Assembly (NCBI RefSeq): GCF_017744655.1
Contig: NZ_JAGIAW010000001.1
Span: 124,001 to 188,000, forward strand
DNA: 64,000 nt
Origin: Devosia sp.
GTDB taxonomy: Bacteria > Pseudomonadota > Alphaproteobacteria > Rhizobiales > Devosiaceae
Direction: 5' to 3'
The notes under the pieces are model-generated. The model worked only from the letters and a program-made list of their open reading frames with translations, made no database searches and was not told the origin of the DNA. The first letter of the stretch is position 1. Each line of letters begins with the position of its first letter. A program made the position numbers and the translations under genes. Positions 42,797 to 50,836 of this stretch are shown piece by piece.

Positions 42797-43801
42797 ATGG
42801 CTGCGATCGAACTTCGCAATATCCGCAAGTCCTTTGGCATGGTCGACGTGATCAAGGGTGTCGACCTCGAAGTCCGCAAGGGCGAGTTCATGGTGTTTGT
42901 CGGCCCATCGGGCTGCGGCAAATCCACCCTCTTGCGCCTGATCTCGGGCCTCGAGGACATCACCTCGGGCGAGATGCTTTTCGACGGCAAGCTGGTCAAT
43001 GCACTGGCGCCTTCGAAGCGCGGCATTGCCATGGTGTTCCAGTCCTATGCGCTCTATCCGCATATGACGGTTTACGAAAACATGGCTTTCGGCCTGACGC
43101 TCGAAAAGGGCAAGGGCAAGGAAGAAATCCAGCGGCGCGTCGAAAAGGCCGCCGACATGCTGCAGATCCGGCAGTATCTCGACCGGTTGCCGAAGCAGCT
43201 TTCGGGTGGCCAGCGCCAGCGCGTTGCCATTGGCCGCGCCATCACGCGCGATCCGAAGGTGTTCCTTTTTGACGAGCCGCTGTCGAACCTCGACGCGGCG
43301 CTGCGCGTGGCGACCCGTATCGAGATCGCCAAGCTGCATGAGGAAATGAACCAGGTCACGATGATCTATGTGACGCATGACCAGGTGGAGGCGATGACGC
43401 TGGCCGACCGCATCTGCGTGCTGCGCGATGGTTATGTGGAACAGGTCGGCACGCCGATGGAGCTTTATGAGCGCCCGGACAGCATTTTCGTTGCCGGTTT
43501 TATCGGTTCGCCCAAGATGAACTTCATTGCCGGCGACAAGGCTGACAAGTTCGGCTGCACGACGCTGGGTATCCGCGGCGAGCACATGGACATCAAGGCA
43601 GACGGCATCTGGGAAGGCACCGTCATCCACACCGAGAACCTCGGCGCGGACTCCTATGTCTATCTCGACATGGGTCAGGAAGAGCCGGTGGTGGTTCGTC
43701 TCGATGGTGCGTCGACCTACCAGAGCGGTGCGGTCCTGAAGGTTTCGCCGCAGGAAGAACGCATTCATCGCTTCGATACTGCGGGCAAGCCGATCCGCTG
43801 A
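42797..43801 (+). CDS. thuK: Trehalose ABC transporter ATPase ThuK
   Basis: 334-residue MalK-family ATPase. Walker A is GPSGCGKST, the signature LSGGQRQRVAIGRA, Walker B VFLFDEPLSNLD, the H-loop YVTHDQVEAM. A C-terminal regulatory TOBE/OB domain is present but shorter than MalK of E. coli (371 residues). AAGGAG precedes the ATG. A 31-bp perfect inverted repeat lies after it, before thuA. Confidence 0.93.
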   Translation: MAAIELRNIRKSFGMVDVIKGVDLEVRKGEFMVFVGPSGCGKSTLLRLISGLEDITSGEMLFDGKLVNALAPSKRGIAMVFQSYALYPHMTVYENMAFGLTLEKGKGKEEIQRRVEKAADMLQIRQYLDRLPKQLSGGQRQRVAIGRAITRDPKVFLFDEPLSNLDAALRVATRIEIAKLHEEMNQVTMIYVTHDQVEAMTLADRICVLRDGYVEQVGTPMELYERPDSIFVAGFIGSPKMNFIAGDKADKFGCTTLGIRGEHMDIKADGIWEGTVIHTENLGADSYVYLDMGQEEPVVVRLDGASTYQSGAVLKVSPQEERIHRFDTAGKPIR

Positions 43802-43847
43802 GATCACAAATGCAGTGACTGCCCCAAGGCTGTCACAAAGCCAATCG

Positions 43848-43922
43848 CTGCGTCATTCCCGCGAAAGCGGGAATCTCCCTTGACCAAAAAAGGAGATTCC
43901 CGCTTTCGCGGGAATGACGCAG
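43848..43922. repeat. 31-bp perfect inverted pair of REP-like units
   Basis: Arms 43848-43878 and 43892-43922 are perfect reverse complements across a 13-base loop. Each arm contains its own small palindrome CCCGC-gaaa-GCGGG. It lies between thuK and thuA and would form a very stable mRNA hairpin. A diverged single unit is at 29752. Confidence 0.92.
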
Positions 43923-43979
43923 AGAAATGAGAAAGGGCCGGTGCCTCTCCACCTGTCCCGCCAAACTAGGAGACTACCA

Positions 43980-44768
43980 ATGCCGATCCGTACGCTTGTC
44001 TGGGGCGAGAACGTCCACGAGCAGAAGAATAAGGTTGTGGCCGAGAACTATCCCAACGGCATGCACAACCAGATCGCCTCGCTGATCGCGCAGGACAGCA
44101 ATATTTCCACCAAGACCACGACGCTTCAGGAACCGGAGCACGGGCTGACCGATGCCGTGCTGGCCGAGACCGACGTGCTGGTCTGGTGGGGCCATGCGGC
44201 GCATGACAAGGTCGACGACGTGGTCGTCAAGCGCGTGATGGAGCATGTGTGGCAGGGCATGGGCCTGATCGTGCTGCATTCGGGCCACCACTCGAAGGTC
44301 TTCAAGGGTCTGATGGGTTCGCCGGCGAACCTTCATTGGCGCGAAGCGGGCGAGCGCGAACGCCTCTGGGTCGTCAATCCGGGTCACCCGATCGCCAAGG
44401 GCCTGCCGGCCTATTTCGAACTCGAATATGAAGAAATGTATGGCGAGCCCTTCTCCGTGCCGGAGCCGCTCGAAACCGTGTTCGTTTCCTGGTTCCAGGG
44501 TGGCGAGGTGTTCCGTTCGGGCCTGACCTATCGTCGTGGCGCGGGCAATATCTTCTACTTCCGTCCCGGCCACGAAACCTACCCGACCTATCACGACGCC
44601 AATGTTGGCCAGGTGCTGCGCAATGCGGTCAACTGGGCCTATAACGGCGACCGCCATGCGCACCTCATGAAGGCGCCGAATACGCCGGTCGGCGAAGCGA
44701 TCGAAAAGATCGAAGAGCGCGGTGCCAAGCTTTCCGCTTCGGACCACGCCGGCGAAGTGAAGAAGTAA
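43980..44768 (+). CDS. thuA: Trehalose utilisation protein ThuA
   Basis: 262-residue cytoplasmic protein of the ThuA (class I glutamine-amidotransferase-like fold) family. The core shows [59 protein letters not shown]. It lacks the amidotransferase catalytic Cys. In Sinorhizobium thuA and thuB are needed for trehalose catabolism, with 3-keto-sugar intermediates proposed. GGAG precedes the chosen ATG; the frame opens earlier inside the repeat. It is followed by thuB after a repeat-containing gap. Confidence 0.92.
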   Translation: MPIRTLVWGENVHEQKNKVVAENYPNGMHNQIASLIAQDSNISTKTTTLQEPEHGLTDAVLAETDVLVWWGHAAHDKVDDVVVKRVMEHVWQGMGLIVLHSGHHSKVFKGLMGSPANLHWREAGERERLWVVNPGHPIAKGLPAYFELEYEEMYGEPFSVPEPLETVFVSWFQGGEVFRSGLTYRRGAGNIFYFRPGHETYPTYHDANVGQVLRNAVNWAYNGDRHAHLMKAPNTPVGEAIEKIEERGAKLSASDHAGEVKK

Positions 44769-44784
44769 GACGCCTTGTCCCTTC

Positions 44785-44871
44785 CATCGGCATTGCCCGG
44801 CTTGTCCGGGCAATCCAGGGGGCCGCGAGCGCGGTAATGGATCGCCCGGACAAGCCGGGCGATGACGATGG
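44785..44871. repeat. Inverted pair of a second REP-like unit
   Basis: GCCCGGCTTGTCCGGGC and GCCCGGACAAGCCGGGC arms face each other around a short GC-rich stretch, between thuA and thuB. The core CCCGG-cttgt-CCGGG is palindromic itself. This is a different family from the pair at 43848. Confidence 0.85.
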
Positions 44872-44922
44872 GCAGGTATCGAGGGCCAGTTCGCGGTCCC
44901 GGTGAGTTGAAAACTGTTTAGC

Positions 44923-44938
44923 GGCCGCCGCGGCGGCC
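44923..44938. repeat. 16-bp perfect palindrome upstream of thuB
   Basis: GGCCGCCGCGGCGGCC, directly upstream of the AAGGAAT ribosome-binding site of thuB. As RNA it could pair next to the start and affect initiation, or be a binding site. Confidence 0.5.
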
Positions 44939-44952
44939 AAGGAATCAAAAGA

Positions 44953-45996
44953 ATGCGTATCCTCATTCTGGGTACCGGCGGCATGGCCAATCAGCATGCC
45001 AAGCATTTTGCGGCGATTGACGGCGTGACGCTGGCGGGCGGCGTGGACGTCGATCCGGCGCGAGTGGAGGCGTTCAACAAGACGCATGGGATCGAGAGGG
45101 GCTTTGGCTCGCTCGATGCGGCGCTGGCCTGGGGCGAGTTCGATGCGGTGGCCAATGTCACCCCCGACAGCATCCACCACCCGACGACCATGGCGGCGCT
45201 CAATGCCGGCAAGCACGTCTTCTGCGAAAAGCCCCTTGCCACTGACCATGCCAAGGCCATGGAAATGACCGAGACGGCCGAGCGGCTGGGCCTCGTCAAC
45301 ATGGTCAACCTGACCTATCGCAATGTGGCGCAGCTGCAGAAGGCACGCGAAATCGTGCAGTCGGGCCAGGTCGGCACGGTGAAGCACTTTGAGGCGAGCT
45401 ATCTGCAGAGCTGGCTGGTGTCGAAGGCCTGGGGCGATTGGCGCACGGAAAGCCAGTGGCTGTGGCGCCTGTCGAAGAAGCACGGCTCCAACGGCGTGCT
45501 CGGCGATATCGGCGTGCACATTCTCGACTTTGCCGCCTATGGCGCCGGCAGCGATTTCTCGGATGTTTTCTGCCGTCTCCACACCTTCGACAAGGCCGAG
45601 GGCAACAAGATCGGTGAATACGATCTGGACGCCAATGACAGCTTTGCCATGACGGCGCAGCTTGAGAATGGCGCGCTGGGTGTTGTTCATGCGACCCGCT
45701 GGGCCACCGGCCACTTCAATGAGCTGCGCCTGCGTGTGTATGGCGAAAAGGGCTCGGTGGAAGTGCAGCATCGCCATGACTGGTCGAAGCTTTTTACGTG
45801 CCTTGGTGATGATATCGAGACCGGGACCTGGACCGAGGTTGAGGTCGATGCGGTGCCGACCAACTATCAGCGTTTTGCCGAGGCGGTGCGCATGGGCAAG
45901 AACCTCGAGCCGAGCTTCCGCCATGCGACCAATATCCAGAAGGTGCTGGATCTTGCGACTGTGACGGATCGGGATCGGTCTGAGCACCGGGTCTGA
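44953..45996 (+). CDS. thuB: Trehalose utilisation oxidoreductase ThuB
   Basis: 347-residue NAD(P)-dependent oxidoreductase of the Gfo/Idh/MocA family. The Rossmann fold is ILILGTGGMANQHAKHF. The active-site motif CEKPLATDH includes the conserved Lys. The C-terminal alpha/beta domain has HGSNGVLGDIGVHILDFAAY. In thu systems this enzyme oxidises the sugar, with 3-keto products proposed. It is the last gene of the operon, followed by a strong terminator. Confidence 0.92.
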   Translation: MRILILGTGGMANQHAKHFAAIDGVTLAGGVDVDPARVEAFNKTHGIERGFGSLDAALAWGEFDAVANVTPDSIHHPTTMAALNAGKHVFCEKPLATDHAKAMEMTETAERLGLVNMVNLTYRNVAQLQKAREIVQSGQVGTVKHFEASYLQSWLVSKAWGDWRTESQWLWRLSKKHGSNGVLGDIGVHILDFAAYGAGSDFSDVFCRLHTFDKAEGNKIGEYDLDANDSFAMTAQLENGALGVVHATRWATGHFNELRLRVYGEKGSVEVQHRHDWSKLFTCLGDDIETGTWTEVEVDAVPTNYQRFAEAVRMGKNLEPSFRHATNIQKVLDLATVTDRDRSEHRV

Positions 45997-46028
45997 ACCC
46001 AGCGCGACTGGCAATTTGCCTGTTGAGA

Positions 46029-46057
46029 ACACCGTCCGGATATTCGGGCGGTGTTTT
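46029..46057 (+). terminator. Intrinsic terminator of thuEFGKAB
   Basis: Stem AACACCG-CCG / CGG-CGGTGTT with a GATATT loop, followed by five T, 32 bp after the thuB stop. Confidence 0.9.
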
Positions 46058-46169
46058 TGTTTGGGTAGCTGGAACTGGGCTACCAAAGATTTTCGCGTTT
46101 TGGCGTTGTCACGCTTGTATGTCAGGCAAGCGGTTCCAATTTATGCGCTGTTATCGTGGGAGCGCTTTT

Positions 46170-46421
46170 ATGGGAATTCTCTGGGCCATCATCATTGGTT
46201 TTCTGGCCGGCCTGATCGCCAAGTGGATCACCCCAGGCGACAACAAACCGCAGGGGTTCATCCTCACGACGGTGCTGGGCATTGTTGGTTCGGTGGTGGC
46301 GACCTTGCTCGGCCAGCAGATTGGCTGGTATGGGCCGGGCGATGGGGCGAATTTCATCGGCGCGATTGTGGGCGCGGTGGTGATCTTGCTGGCCTGGGGG
46401 CAGTTGGCGCGGCGGGTCTAG
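46170..46421 (+). CDS. GlsB/YeaQ/YmgE-family stress membrane protein
   Basis: 83-residue membrane protein (transglycosylase-associated protein family). Helices are GILWAIIIGFLAGLIAKWI, FILTTVLGIVGSVVATLLG and IVGAVVILLAWG; a GDNKPQG loop follows the first. The family responds to acid or general stress, and its enzymatic name is historical. GGGAG lies 8 bases upstream of the ATG. No EcfG promoter with correct spacing is present. Confidence 0.88.
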   Translation: MGILWAIIIGFLAGLIAKWITPGDNKPQGFILTTVLGIVGSVVATLLGQQIGWYGPGDGANFIGAIVGAVVILLAWGQLARRV

Positions 46422-46439
46422 ATCGTTTCTCTTTTGTTT

Positions 46440-46600
46440 TGAAACGCCAGTTCAAGAGGCCTCTGGTGAGGTGCTTTGCAGAGCAAAGCCTCGAACCACG
46501 AGGTCGAGAGAGTGGAGGTCTGGGTGCCACGCCCAGAGCGCTACGCCGCGCTCCGCGCCTCAGGATGAGGTCTACTTTTGTTTGAATTCTTTAGTGAAAC
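46440..46600. repeat. Degenerate intergenic repeat
   Basis: The 191-bp gap between the GlsB-like and DUF2277 genes is a run of short complementary segments (GTGCTTTGCAGAGCAAAGC, GGTGCCACGCCCAGAGC, GCGCTCCGCGCCTCAGGATG). This looks like a repeat element of the type found in Hyphomicrobiales gaps. No coding signal is visible. Confidence 0.45.
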
Positions 46601-46612
46601 GATCTAGTGCGC

Positions 46613-46885
46613 TCAGGTCGTGCCGTATCGCTCGCGGGCTCGTTCGCGGGCCTTGGCCGCGACGACTTCGCGATCCCTCGGTGGTGCCTTGGTGTCGAGG
46701 GCGTTTAGCAGCTTGCGGACTGATTTCTCGATTTCTTCCACGGCGTCATAAAATGCCGGCTCGTTGGCTTGCGAGGGGCGGTTAAAGCCGGAGATCTTGC
46801 GGACGAATTGCAGGGCAGCTTCGTGCATCTCATTCTTGCTGGCGGGCGGCTCGAAATTGAAAAGCGGCTTGATGTTCCTGCACAT
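46613..46885 (-). CDS. DUF2277 small protein
   Basis: 90-residue protein starting MCRNIKPLFNFEPPASKNEM, the DUF2277 signature with a Cys-Arg-Asn-Ile start. FVRKISGFNRPSQANEPAFY and a basic C-terminus (EVVAAKARERARERYGTT) follow. The function is unknown. I chose the ATG giving MCRNI because the family begins exactly there. It lies downstream of the 5'-nucleotidase on the same strand, separated by a terminator. Confidence 0.88.
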   Translation of the reverse strand: MCRNIKPLFNFEPPASKNEMHEAALQFVRKISGFNRPSQANEPAFYDAVEEIEKSVRKLLNALDTKAPPRDREVVAAKARERARERYGTT

Positions 46886-46933
46886 GGCATCGTCCTTTGG
46901 CGCTAAATCAGCGGTATAGAAGGAATAACGCAA

Positions 46934-46959
46934 AAGGGCGCCCGATGGGGCGCCCTTCG
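46934..46959 (-). terminator. Intrinsic terminator after the 5'-nucleotidase
   Basis: Stem AAGGGCGCCC-gatg-GGGCGCCCTT, followed by TTTT on the minus strand, 21 bp after the nucleotidase stop. Confidence 0.88.
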
Positions 46960-46979
46960 TGTTTGGCGAGGCAAAAACC

Positions 46980-48581
46980 TTACTTCACGGTGATGCGGCC
47001 ATCGAGGTAGGGCGTGTATTCGCCGCCGAGCTTGGCGATGTATTCAGCAACAACCTGTTCGAGCGGCGGGCCGAAGTCATAGGGATTTTCACCCGAGGCG
47101 AAGGTTTCGTAACCGTCGCCGCCGCCGCGCACATAGTTGTTGGTGACGACGATATAGTCGGCTTCCTCGTCGATCGGCACCCAGGTGTCGCCTTCGCCCT
47201 TGACCAGCACGTCGCTGATGCGGCTGCCGGCGGGATTGGCGAGGGTGTAGGTATACTTGAGGCCGGCGACCTGAGCGAAGCGGCCGGCGCCGTTCTCAAT
47301 GTCGCTGACGCCGTTTTCGAGGGCTTCGATGACGTCGGCACCGCTCACCTGAACGGTGGCGAGGGTGTTCGAGAAGGGCAGGACGGTCAGCACGTCGCCG
47401 ACGGTGACTTCACCGGCGTCGATGGAGGCACGGATGCCGCCGCCGTTCTGGAAGGCGATGGTTGCACCCTGATCGGCAACGCGATCGAGGATGGCGTCAG
47501 CCAGGAGGTTGCCCATGGAGCATTCTTCGACGCGGCAGACCTCGCGGGCGCCTTCGAGCTTGTCGGTGGTGGTGCCGATGACCTGGCTGGTCATTTCTTC
47601 GATCGGGCCAAGCAGGGTTTCGAGCTGGGCCTTGAAGTCTTCATTGGCAGTAACCGAGGCATCGATCAGGTAGGGTTCGCCTTCGGCCTTGGTGACGGTG
47701 CCATTGTCATCCCAGGTGATGGCGATGTCGCCGAGATACTTGCCGTACTGATTGGCCTGGACCACCGGGACTTCGACGCCGACCGGGTTGGTGACCATGG
47801 TCGGGTAGGGGCCGGCAGCGCCTTCAGCGGTGTTGGACAGCAGAGTGTGGCTGTGACCGCCGACGATGACGTCGACCAGCGGCAGGGAGGCCGCCACGTT
47901 GAGGTCTTCGGTGTAGCCGATGTGGCTGAGAAGGATGATCTTGTTGACGCCGGCCGCATCGAGCGCTTCGGAGGCGCCGCGGACATACTGGATGACATCG
48001 TGGAATTCGACATCTCCGGGCGAGGCGATTTCGGGGGTGTCTTCGGTGGTGGCGCCGATAATGCCGATCTTTTCGCCACCGACTTCGATGACGATGGAGC
48101 CGCGGACCTTGCCGCGCAGGCCTTCATCCTTGGTGACGTCGAAATTGCCGCCGATGATGGGGAATTCGGCTGCTTCGATGAACTTCAGATATTCTTCCGG
48201 GCCATCGTCGAATTCGTGGTTGCCGGTGGCGACGACGTCAAAGCCCATCTGGTTGAAGAAGTCGGAAACGACCTTGGACTTGTAGGTGGTGTAGTAGAGC
48301 GAGCCCTGGAAATTGTCGCCGGCCGAAAGCAGCAGGGAATTGCCGGCTTCATATTTGGCGCGGGTGTCGTCGATGATGGTTTTGAGGCGCGCAATGCCAC
48401 CAAAACATTCGCCGGCGGCGTCGGTTTCGGCGTCGCAATTGGAGTCAGATCCGGTGATCGGATCGAAGCGCGAATGGAAGTCGTTGATGTGCAGGATGTT
48501 GAGTGTGAATTCGGCATGGGCGGCGGTCGAAAAACCGGCGCAGAGGGTGAGCGCTGTGGCGCCCAGCAAAAGCTTCTTCAT
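46980..48581 (-). CDS. Periplasmic 5'-nucleotidase (UshA-like)
   Basis: 533-residue exported metallophosphatase. The signal peptide is residues 1-23, ending AHA before EFTLNILHIND. Metal-binding motifs are in order: NDFHSR, GDNFQGS, GNHEFDDG, LSHIGYTEDL, GGHSHTLL. The C-terminal domain has FQNGGGIRASIDAGEV, the substrate-binding loop. It hydrolyses nucleotides in the periplasm, releasing phosphate and nucleoside. I chose the ATG at the signal peptide; a longer frame lacks a signal. A single CTGTCAC lies upstream, but not as a proper Pho box. Confidence 0.92.
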   Translation of the reverse strand: MKKLLLGATALTLCAGFSTAAHAEFTLNILHINDFHSRFDPITGSDSNCDAETDAAGECFGGIARLKTIIDDTRAKYEAGNSLLLSAGDNFQGSLYYTTYKSKVVSDFFNQMGFDVVATGNHEFDDGPEEYLKFIEAAEFPIIGGNFDVTKDEGLRGKVRGSIVIEVGGEKIGIIGATTEDTPEIASPGDVEFHDVIQYVRGASEALDAAGVNKIILLSHIGYTEDLNVAASLPLVDVIVGGHSHTLLSNTAEGAAGPYPTMVTNPVGVEVPVVQANQYGKYLGDIAITWDDNGTVTKAEGEPYLIDASVTANEDFKAQLETLLGPIEEMTSQVIGTTTDKLEGAREVCRVEECSMGNLLADAILDRVADQGATIAFQNGGGIRASIDAGEVTVGDVLTVLPFSNTLATVQVSGADVIEALENGVSDIENGAGRFAQVAGLKYTYTLANPAGSRISDVLVKGEGDTWVPIDEEADYIVVTNNYVRGGGDGYETFASGENPYDFGPPLEQVVAEYIAKLGGEYTPYLDGRITVK

Positions 48582-48832
48582 CCCTGTGGTTCCTTCGTGA
48601 TTGCAGCAAGGCCCTGCTTCGACATCCGGCGCTCCCGACAATTTTTTCGCGTCGCCAATGAAGCATTAAGGAGAGTTAACCAGCTAATTGTGACAGTGGA
48701 AAGTGTTTCATTTCCTAGATTTATCCGGTGGTTGGTCGAGCGCGGGCGGGCGGCGCAATCGATACCATTTGGGGTTTCAATAGCGGATGAGTCAGGTATT
48801 CTCCGCCCCGTTTGATTTGAGGGGGTGCCCTG

Positions 48833-49483
48833 ATGCGCAGTGCTTTGATCGTCTATGGCGGCTGGGAAGGCCATGATCCCGAGGAATGCGCGACGATCTA
48901 TCGTCGCTGGCTGCACGAGGACGGCTATTCGGTGCGTACCGCGACCGAGACCAGCGCCTTTGCCGATCCCTCCATTCGCGACTTGTCGCTGATCATTCCG
49001 ATCTTCACGATGAGCAAGATTGCCAAGGAAGAAGTGGAGAACCTCACCAAGGCGGTCGAAGGCGGCGTCGGTCTGGCCGGGCACCATGGCGGCATGAGCG
49101 ACGCTTTCCGCGAGGCGGTAGACTATCAGTTCATGGTTGGCGGCCAATGGGTGGCGCATCCGGGCAATATCATCGACTACACGGTCGATGTGACCAAGCC
49201 CGAGGACCCGATCATGGCGGGGATTTCCGGTTCGTTCCCCTACAAGTCCGAGCAGTATTACATGCATGTCGACCCCTCCAACGAGGTGCTGGCGACGACG
49301 ACTTTTACGGGTGAGCATGCCTATTGGATCGACGGCGTGGTAATGCCGGTGGTCTGGAAACGCAAGCATGGCAAGGGCAAGGTGTTCCATATGACGCTGG
49401 GGCATCAGGCCAAGGAATTCGAGAATTCCAACATGGCGACGATCATGCGCCGCGGCATGAACTGGGCGGCGAAGGACGAATAG
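48833..49483 (+). CDS. Second ThuA-like protein
   Basis: 216-residue ThuA-fold protein, shorter than the operon ThuA. SALIVYGGWEGHDPEECATI opens the fold; GGVGLAGHHGGMSDAFREAV resembles the [12 protein letters not shown] segment of ThuA; KGKVFHMTLGHQAKEFENSN ends it. No oxidoreductase partner is adjacent. Proteins of this class act on sugars and related compounds in several pathways, so it need not be for trehalose. It is a single gene between the 5'-nucleotidase and nrsF. A GGGGG ribosome-binding site precedes the ATG. Confidence 0.85.
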   Translation: MRSALIVYGGWEGHDPEECATIYRRWLHEDGYSVRTATETSAFADPSIRDLSLIIPIFTMSKIAKEEVENLTKAVEGGVGLAGHHGGMSDAFREAVDYQFMVGGQWVAHPGNIIDYTVDVTKPEDPIMAGISGSFPYKSEQYYMHVDPSNEVLATTTFTGEHAYWIDGVVMPVVWKRKHGKGKVFHMTLGHQAKEFENSNMATIMRRGMNWAAKDE

Positions 49484-49490
49484 CCCCCCG

Positions 49491-50129
49491 CTACCAGCGC
49501 AGAACGAACTTTCCGATGACGGCGCCGAGGAGGGCCGTCATCGCGATACCCAGAGAATACCAGACGGCCATGAACATCATGCCGGTTTCGCCGCAATAAA
49601 AGGCATAGGCCCAGGCGCCGAAGCCGCCCGCGACGAGGCCGGCGGCGAAGCCGGCGAGGGTGGGCGAGCGCGGCGCGGTGGTGCGTAGCGCCGAGAGCAG
49701 AGCAATCAGTACAGGCGTGCCGGCGAGCGTGATCAGCCATGGGCAGACCATGGCGGTCTGGCCCATGAGCATGGGCATGGACCAATCGGCGCGCATCCAC
49801 ATCATGGTGCCGCTGCCGAGGGCGAAGAGGGCGAGGAGGCCGGCGCCGGCGAGGGGCCAGATGATGCGGCCATCGGGGCGGGCGAGGACCGGCGCGGCGG
49901 CGAGGCCCAGGAGGCCGAAGGCCAGCGTATAGCCAAACTTTGTCCAGAACATCATGGCGCTATCGGCGCCGCCGAAGGGGCGGCCCATCACGAGGTCGAG
50001 GACGAGATAGACGCCGACTATGGTGACCAGGACGCCGATGATGAGGGCGAGGATCAGCCGGCGTTCGATGGCGCGAGGCGGAGTGGGTTTTAGATCGGCG
50101 GCGAGGCGATTGATGAGGTCGTCGGTCAT
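49491..50129 (-). CDS. nrsF: NrsF-like anti-sigma factor (DUF1109)
   Basis: 212-residue membrane anti-sigma factor. A short cytoplasmic N-terminus (MTDDLINRLAADLKPTPP) is followed by six hydrophobic helices (LILALIIGVLVTIVGVYLVL to the end), the DUF1109/NrsF plan. In Caulobacter NrsF holds SigF at the membrane until oxidants act on periplasmic Cys. Here Cys residues lie at about 132 (MVCPWL) and 179 (YCGETG), plausible sensors. It overlaps sigF by 4 bp (ATGA). Confidence 0.9.
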   Translation of the reverse strand: MTDDLINRLAADLKPTPPRAIERRLILALIIGVLVTIVGVYLVLDLVMGRPFGGADSAMMFWTKFGYTLAFGLLGLAAAPVLARPDGRIIWPLAGAGLLALFALGSGTMMWMRADWSMPMLMGQTAMVCPWLITLAGTPVLIALLSALRTTAPRSPTLAGFAAGLVAGGFGAWAYAFYCGETGMMFMAVWYSLGIAMTALLGAVIGKFVLRW

Positions 50130-50677
50130 TTCTCGCCTCCGGCAAACTTGCCCATCAGGGCTTTCAGACCGCGATGGATGGAGACCTTTGCCGCGGTTTC
50201 GGTGATGCCGTGGCGGGCGGCGGCTTCGGCGACCGTGGCGCCTTCGAGGCGGGTCTGGCGGATGAGGTCGGAGGTGCGGGGCGGAACCTGGCTCAGGACG
50301 GTTTCGATGTCGTGGCGGTCGGCGGCGCTGGCGCTGTCATCGGTGGCGAAGATCGGCGCATCGTCTTCGAGGGGGACGGTGGGACGGATGGCGTAGCGGC
50401 GGACGTGGTCCACGAATTTGTGGTGGGCGACGGCGTGCAGCCAGGCGGTGAAGGGCCGGGTGCGATCATAGGTTTCGCGCCGCGTGTGCACGGCCAGCAG
50501 GGTTTCCTGCACGAGGTCCTCCGCGTGCGAAGCATGGGCGGGACTGAGGCGGCGGGCAAACCAAGGACGCAGATAGCGTGTGAGGTCGGCCAGAAGCATT
50601 CGATAGGCGGAAGCGTCGCCATCGAGCGAAGCGAGCATTAGCCCGCGCAGTCGCATCTCGGTTTCGTCCGCCTTCAT
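50126..50677 (-). CDS. sigF: SigF-like ECF sigma factor
   Basis: 183-residue ECF sigma factor of the SigF/NrsF group. Region 2 has HAEDLVQETLLAVHTRRETY and PFTAWLHAVAHHKFVDHVRR. Region 4 has VPPRTSDLIRQTRLEGATVA and ITETAAKVSIHRGLKALMG. It directs transcription from GTAACC-N16-CGAA promoters; one is placed 10-36 bp upstream of its own start, so it is autoregulated. With so short a leader the messenger may begin close to the ATG, and a downstream start (for example MRLRGLML) is an alternative. Confidence 0.92.
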   Translation of the reverse strand: MKADETEMRLRGLMLASLDGDASAYRMLLADLTRYLRPWFARRLSPAHASHAEDLVQETLLAVHTRRETYDRTRPFTAWLHAVAHHKFVDHVRRYAIRPTVPLEDDAPIFATDDSASAADRHDIETVLSQVPPRTSDLIRQTRLEGATVAEAAARHGITETAAKVSIHRGLKALMGKFAGGEK

Positions 50678-50687
50678 TGGCTCTCCA

Positions 50688-50713
50688 TTCGCGGCAAAGC
50701 GGAGCGAGGTTAC
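50688..50713 (-). promoter_or_regulatory. SigF-type promoter of sigF-nrsF
   Basis: Minus strand GTAACC (50713-50708), 16-base spacer, CGAA (50691-50688). This matches the reported Caulobacter SigF consensus exactly. A start site 6-8 bases beyond would lie almost at the annotated ATG. Confidence 0.85.
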
Positions 50714-50760
50714 ACGGCAGACAGAAAAAAGCGAGGAGGGAACACGGCTGCGTGATCACG

Positions 50761-50786
50761 GTAACTGTTTGCGCTTCTTGGGCGAA
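50761..50786 (+). promoter_or_regulatory. SigF-type promoter of the Met-rich protein operon
   Basis: GTAACT (50761-50766), 16-base spacer, CGAA (50783-50786), one mismatch in the -35. It is 50 bp upstream of the Met-rich protein start and reads away from sigF. Confidence 0.8.
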
Positions 50787-50836
50787 TGGCGGGGACGAAC
50801 CGTGGCAGGGGCTGCGGTCGTCAAAGGGAGATGATT

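Noticed and set aside
46071-46099. EcfG promoter upstream of the GlsB/YeaQ-like gene
   Set aside because: GGAAC and CGTT are both present but separated by 20 bases, outside the 16-17 base spacing.
48685-48705. Possible Pho box upstream of the 5'-nucleotidase
   Set aside because: Only one CTGTCAC unit is present; the neighbouring 11-bp positions do not match, unlike the array at 35279.
50739-50763. EcfG promoter before mrpX
   Set aside because: GGAAC-N16-GGTA fits only partly and overlaps the much better SigF promoter element, so it is probably chance.
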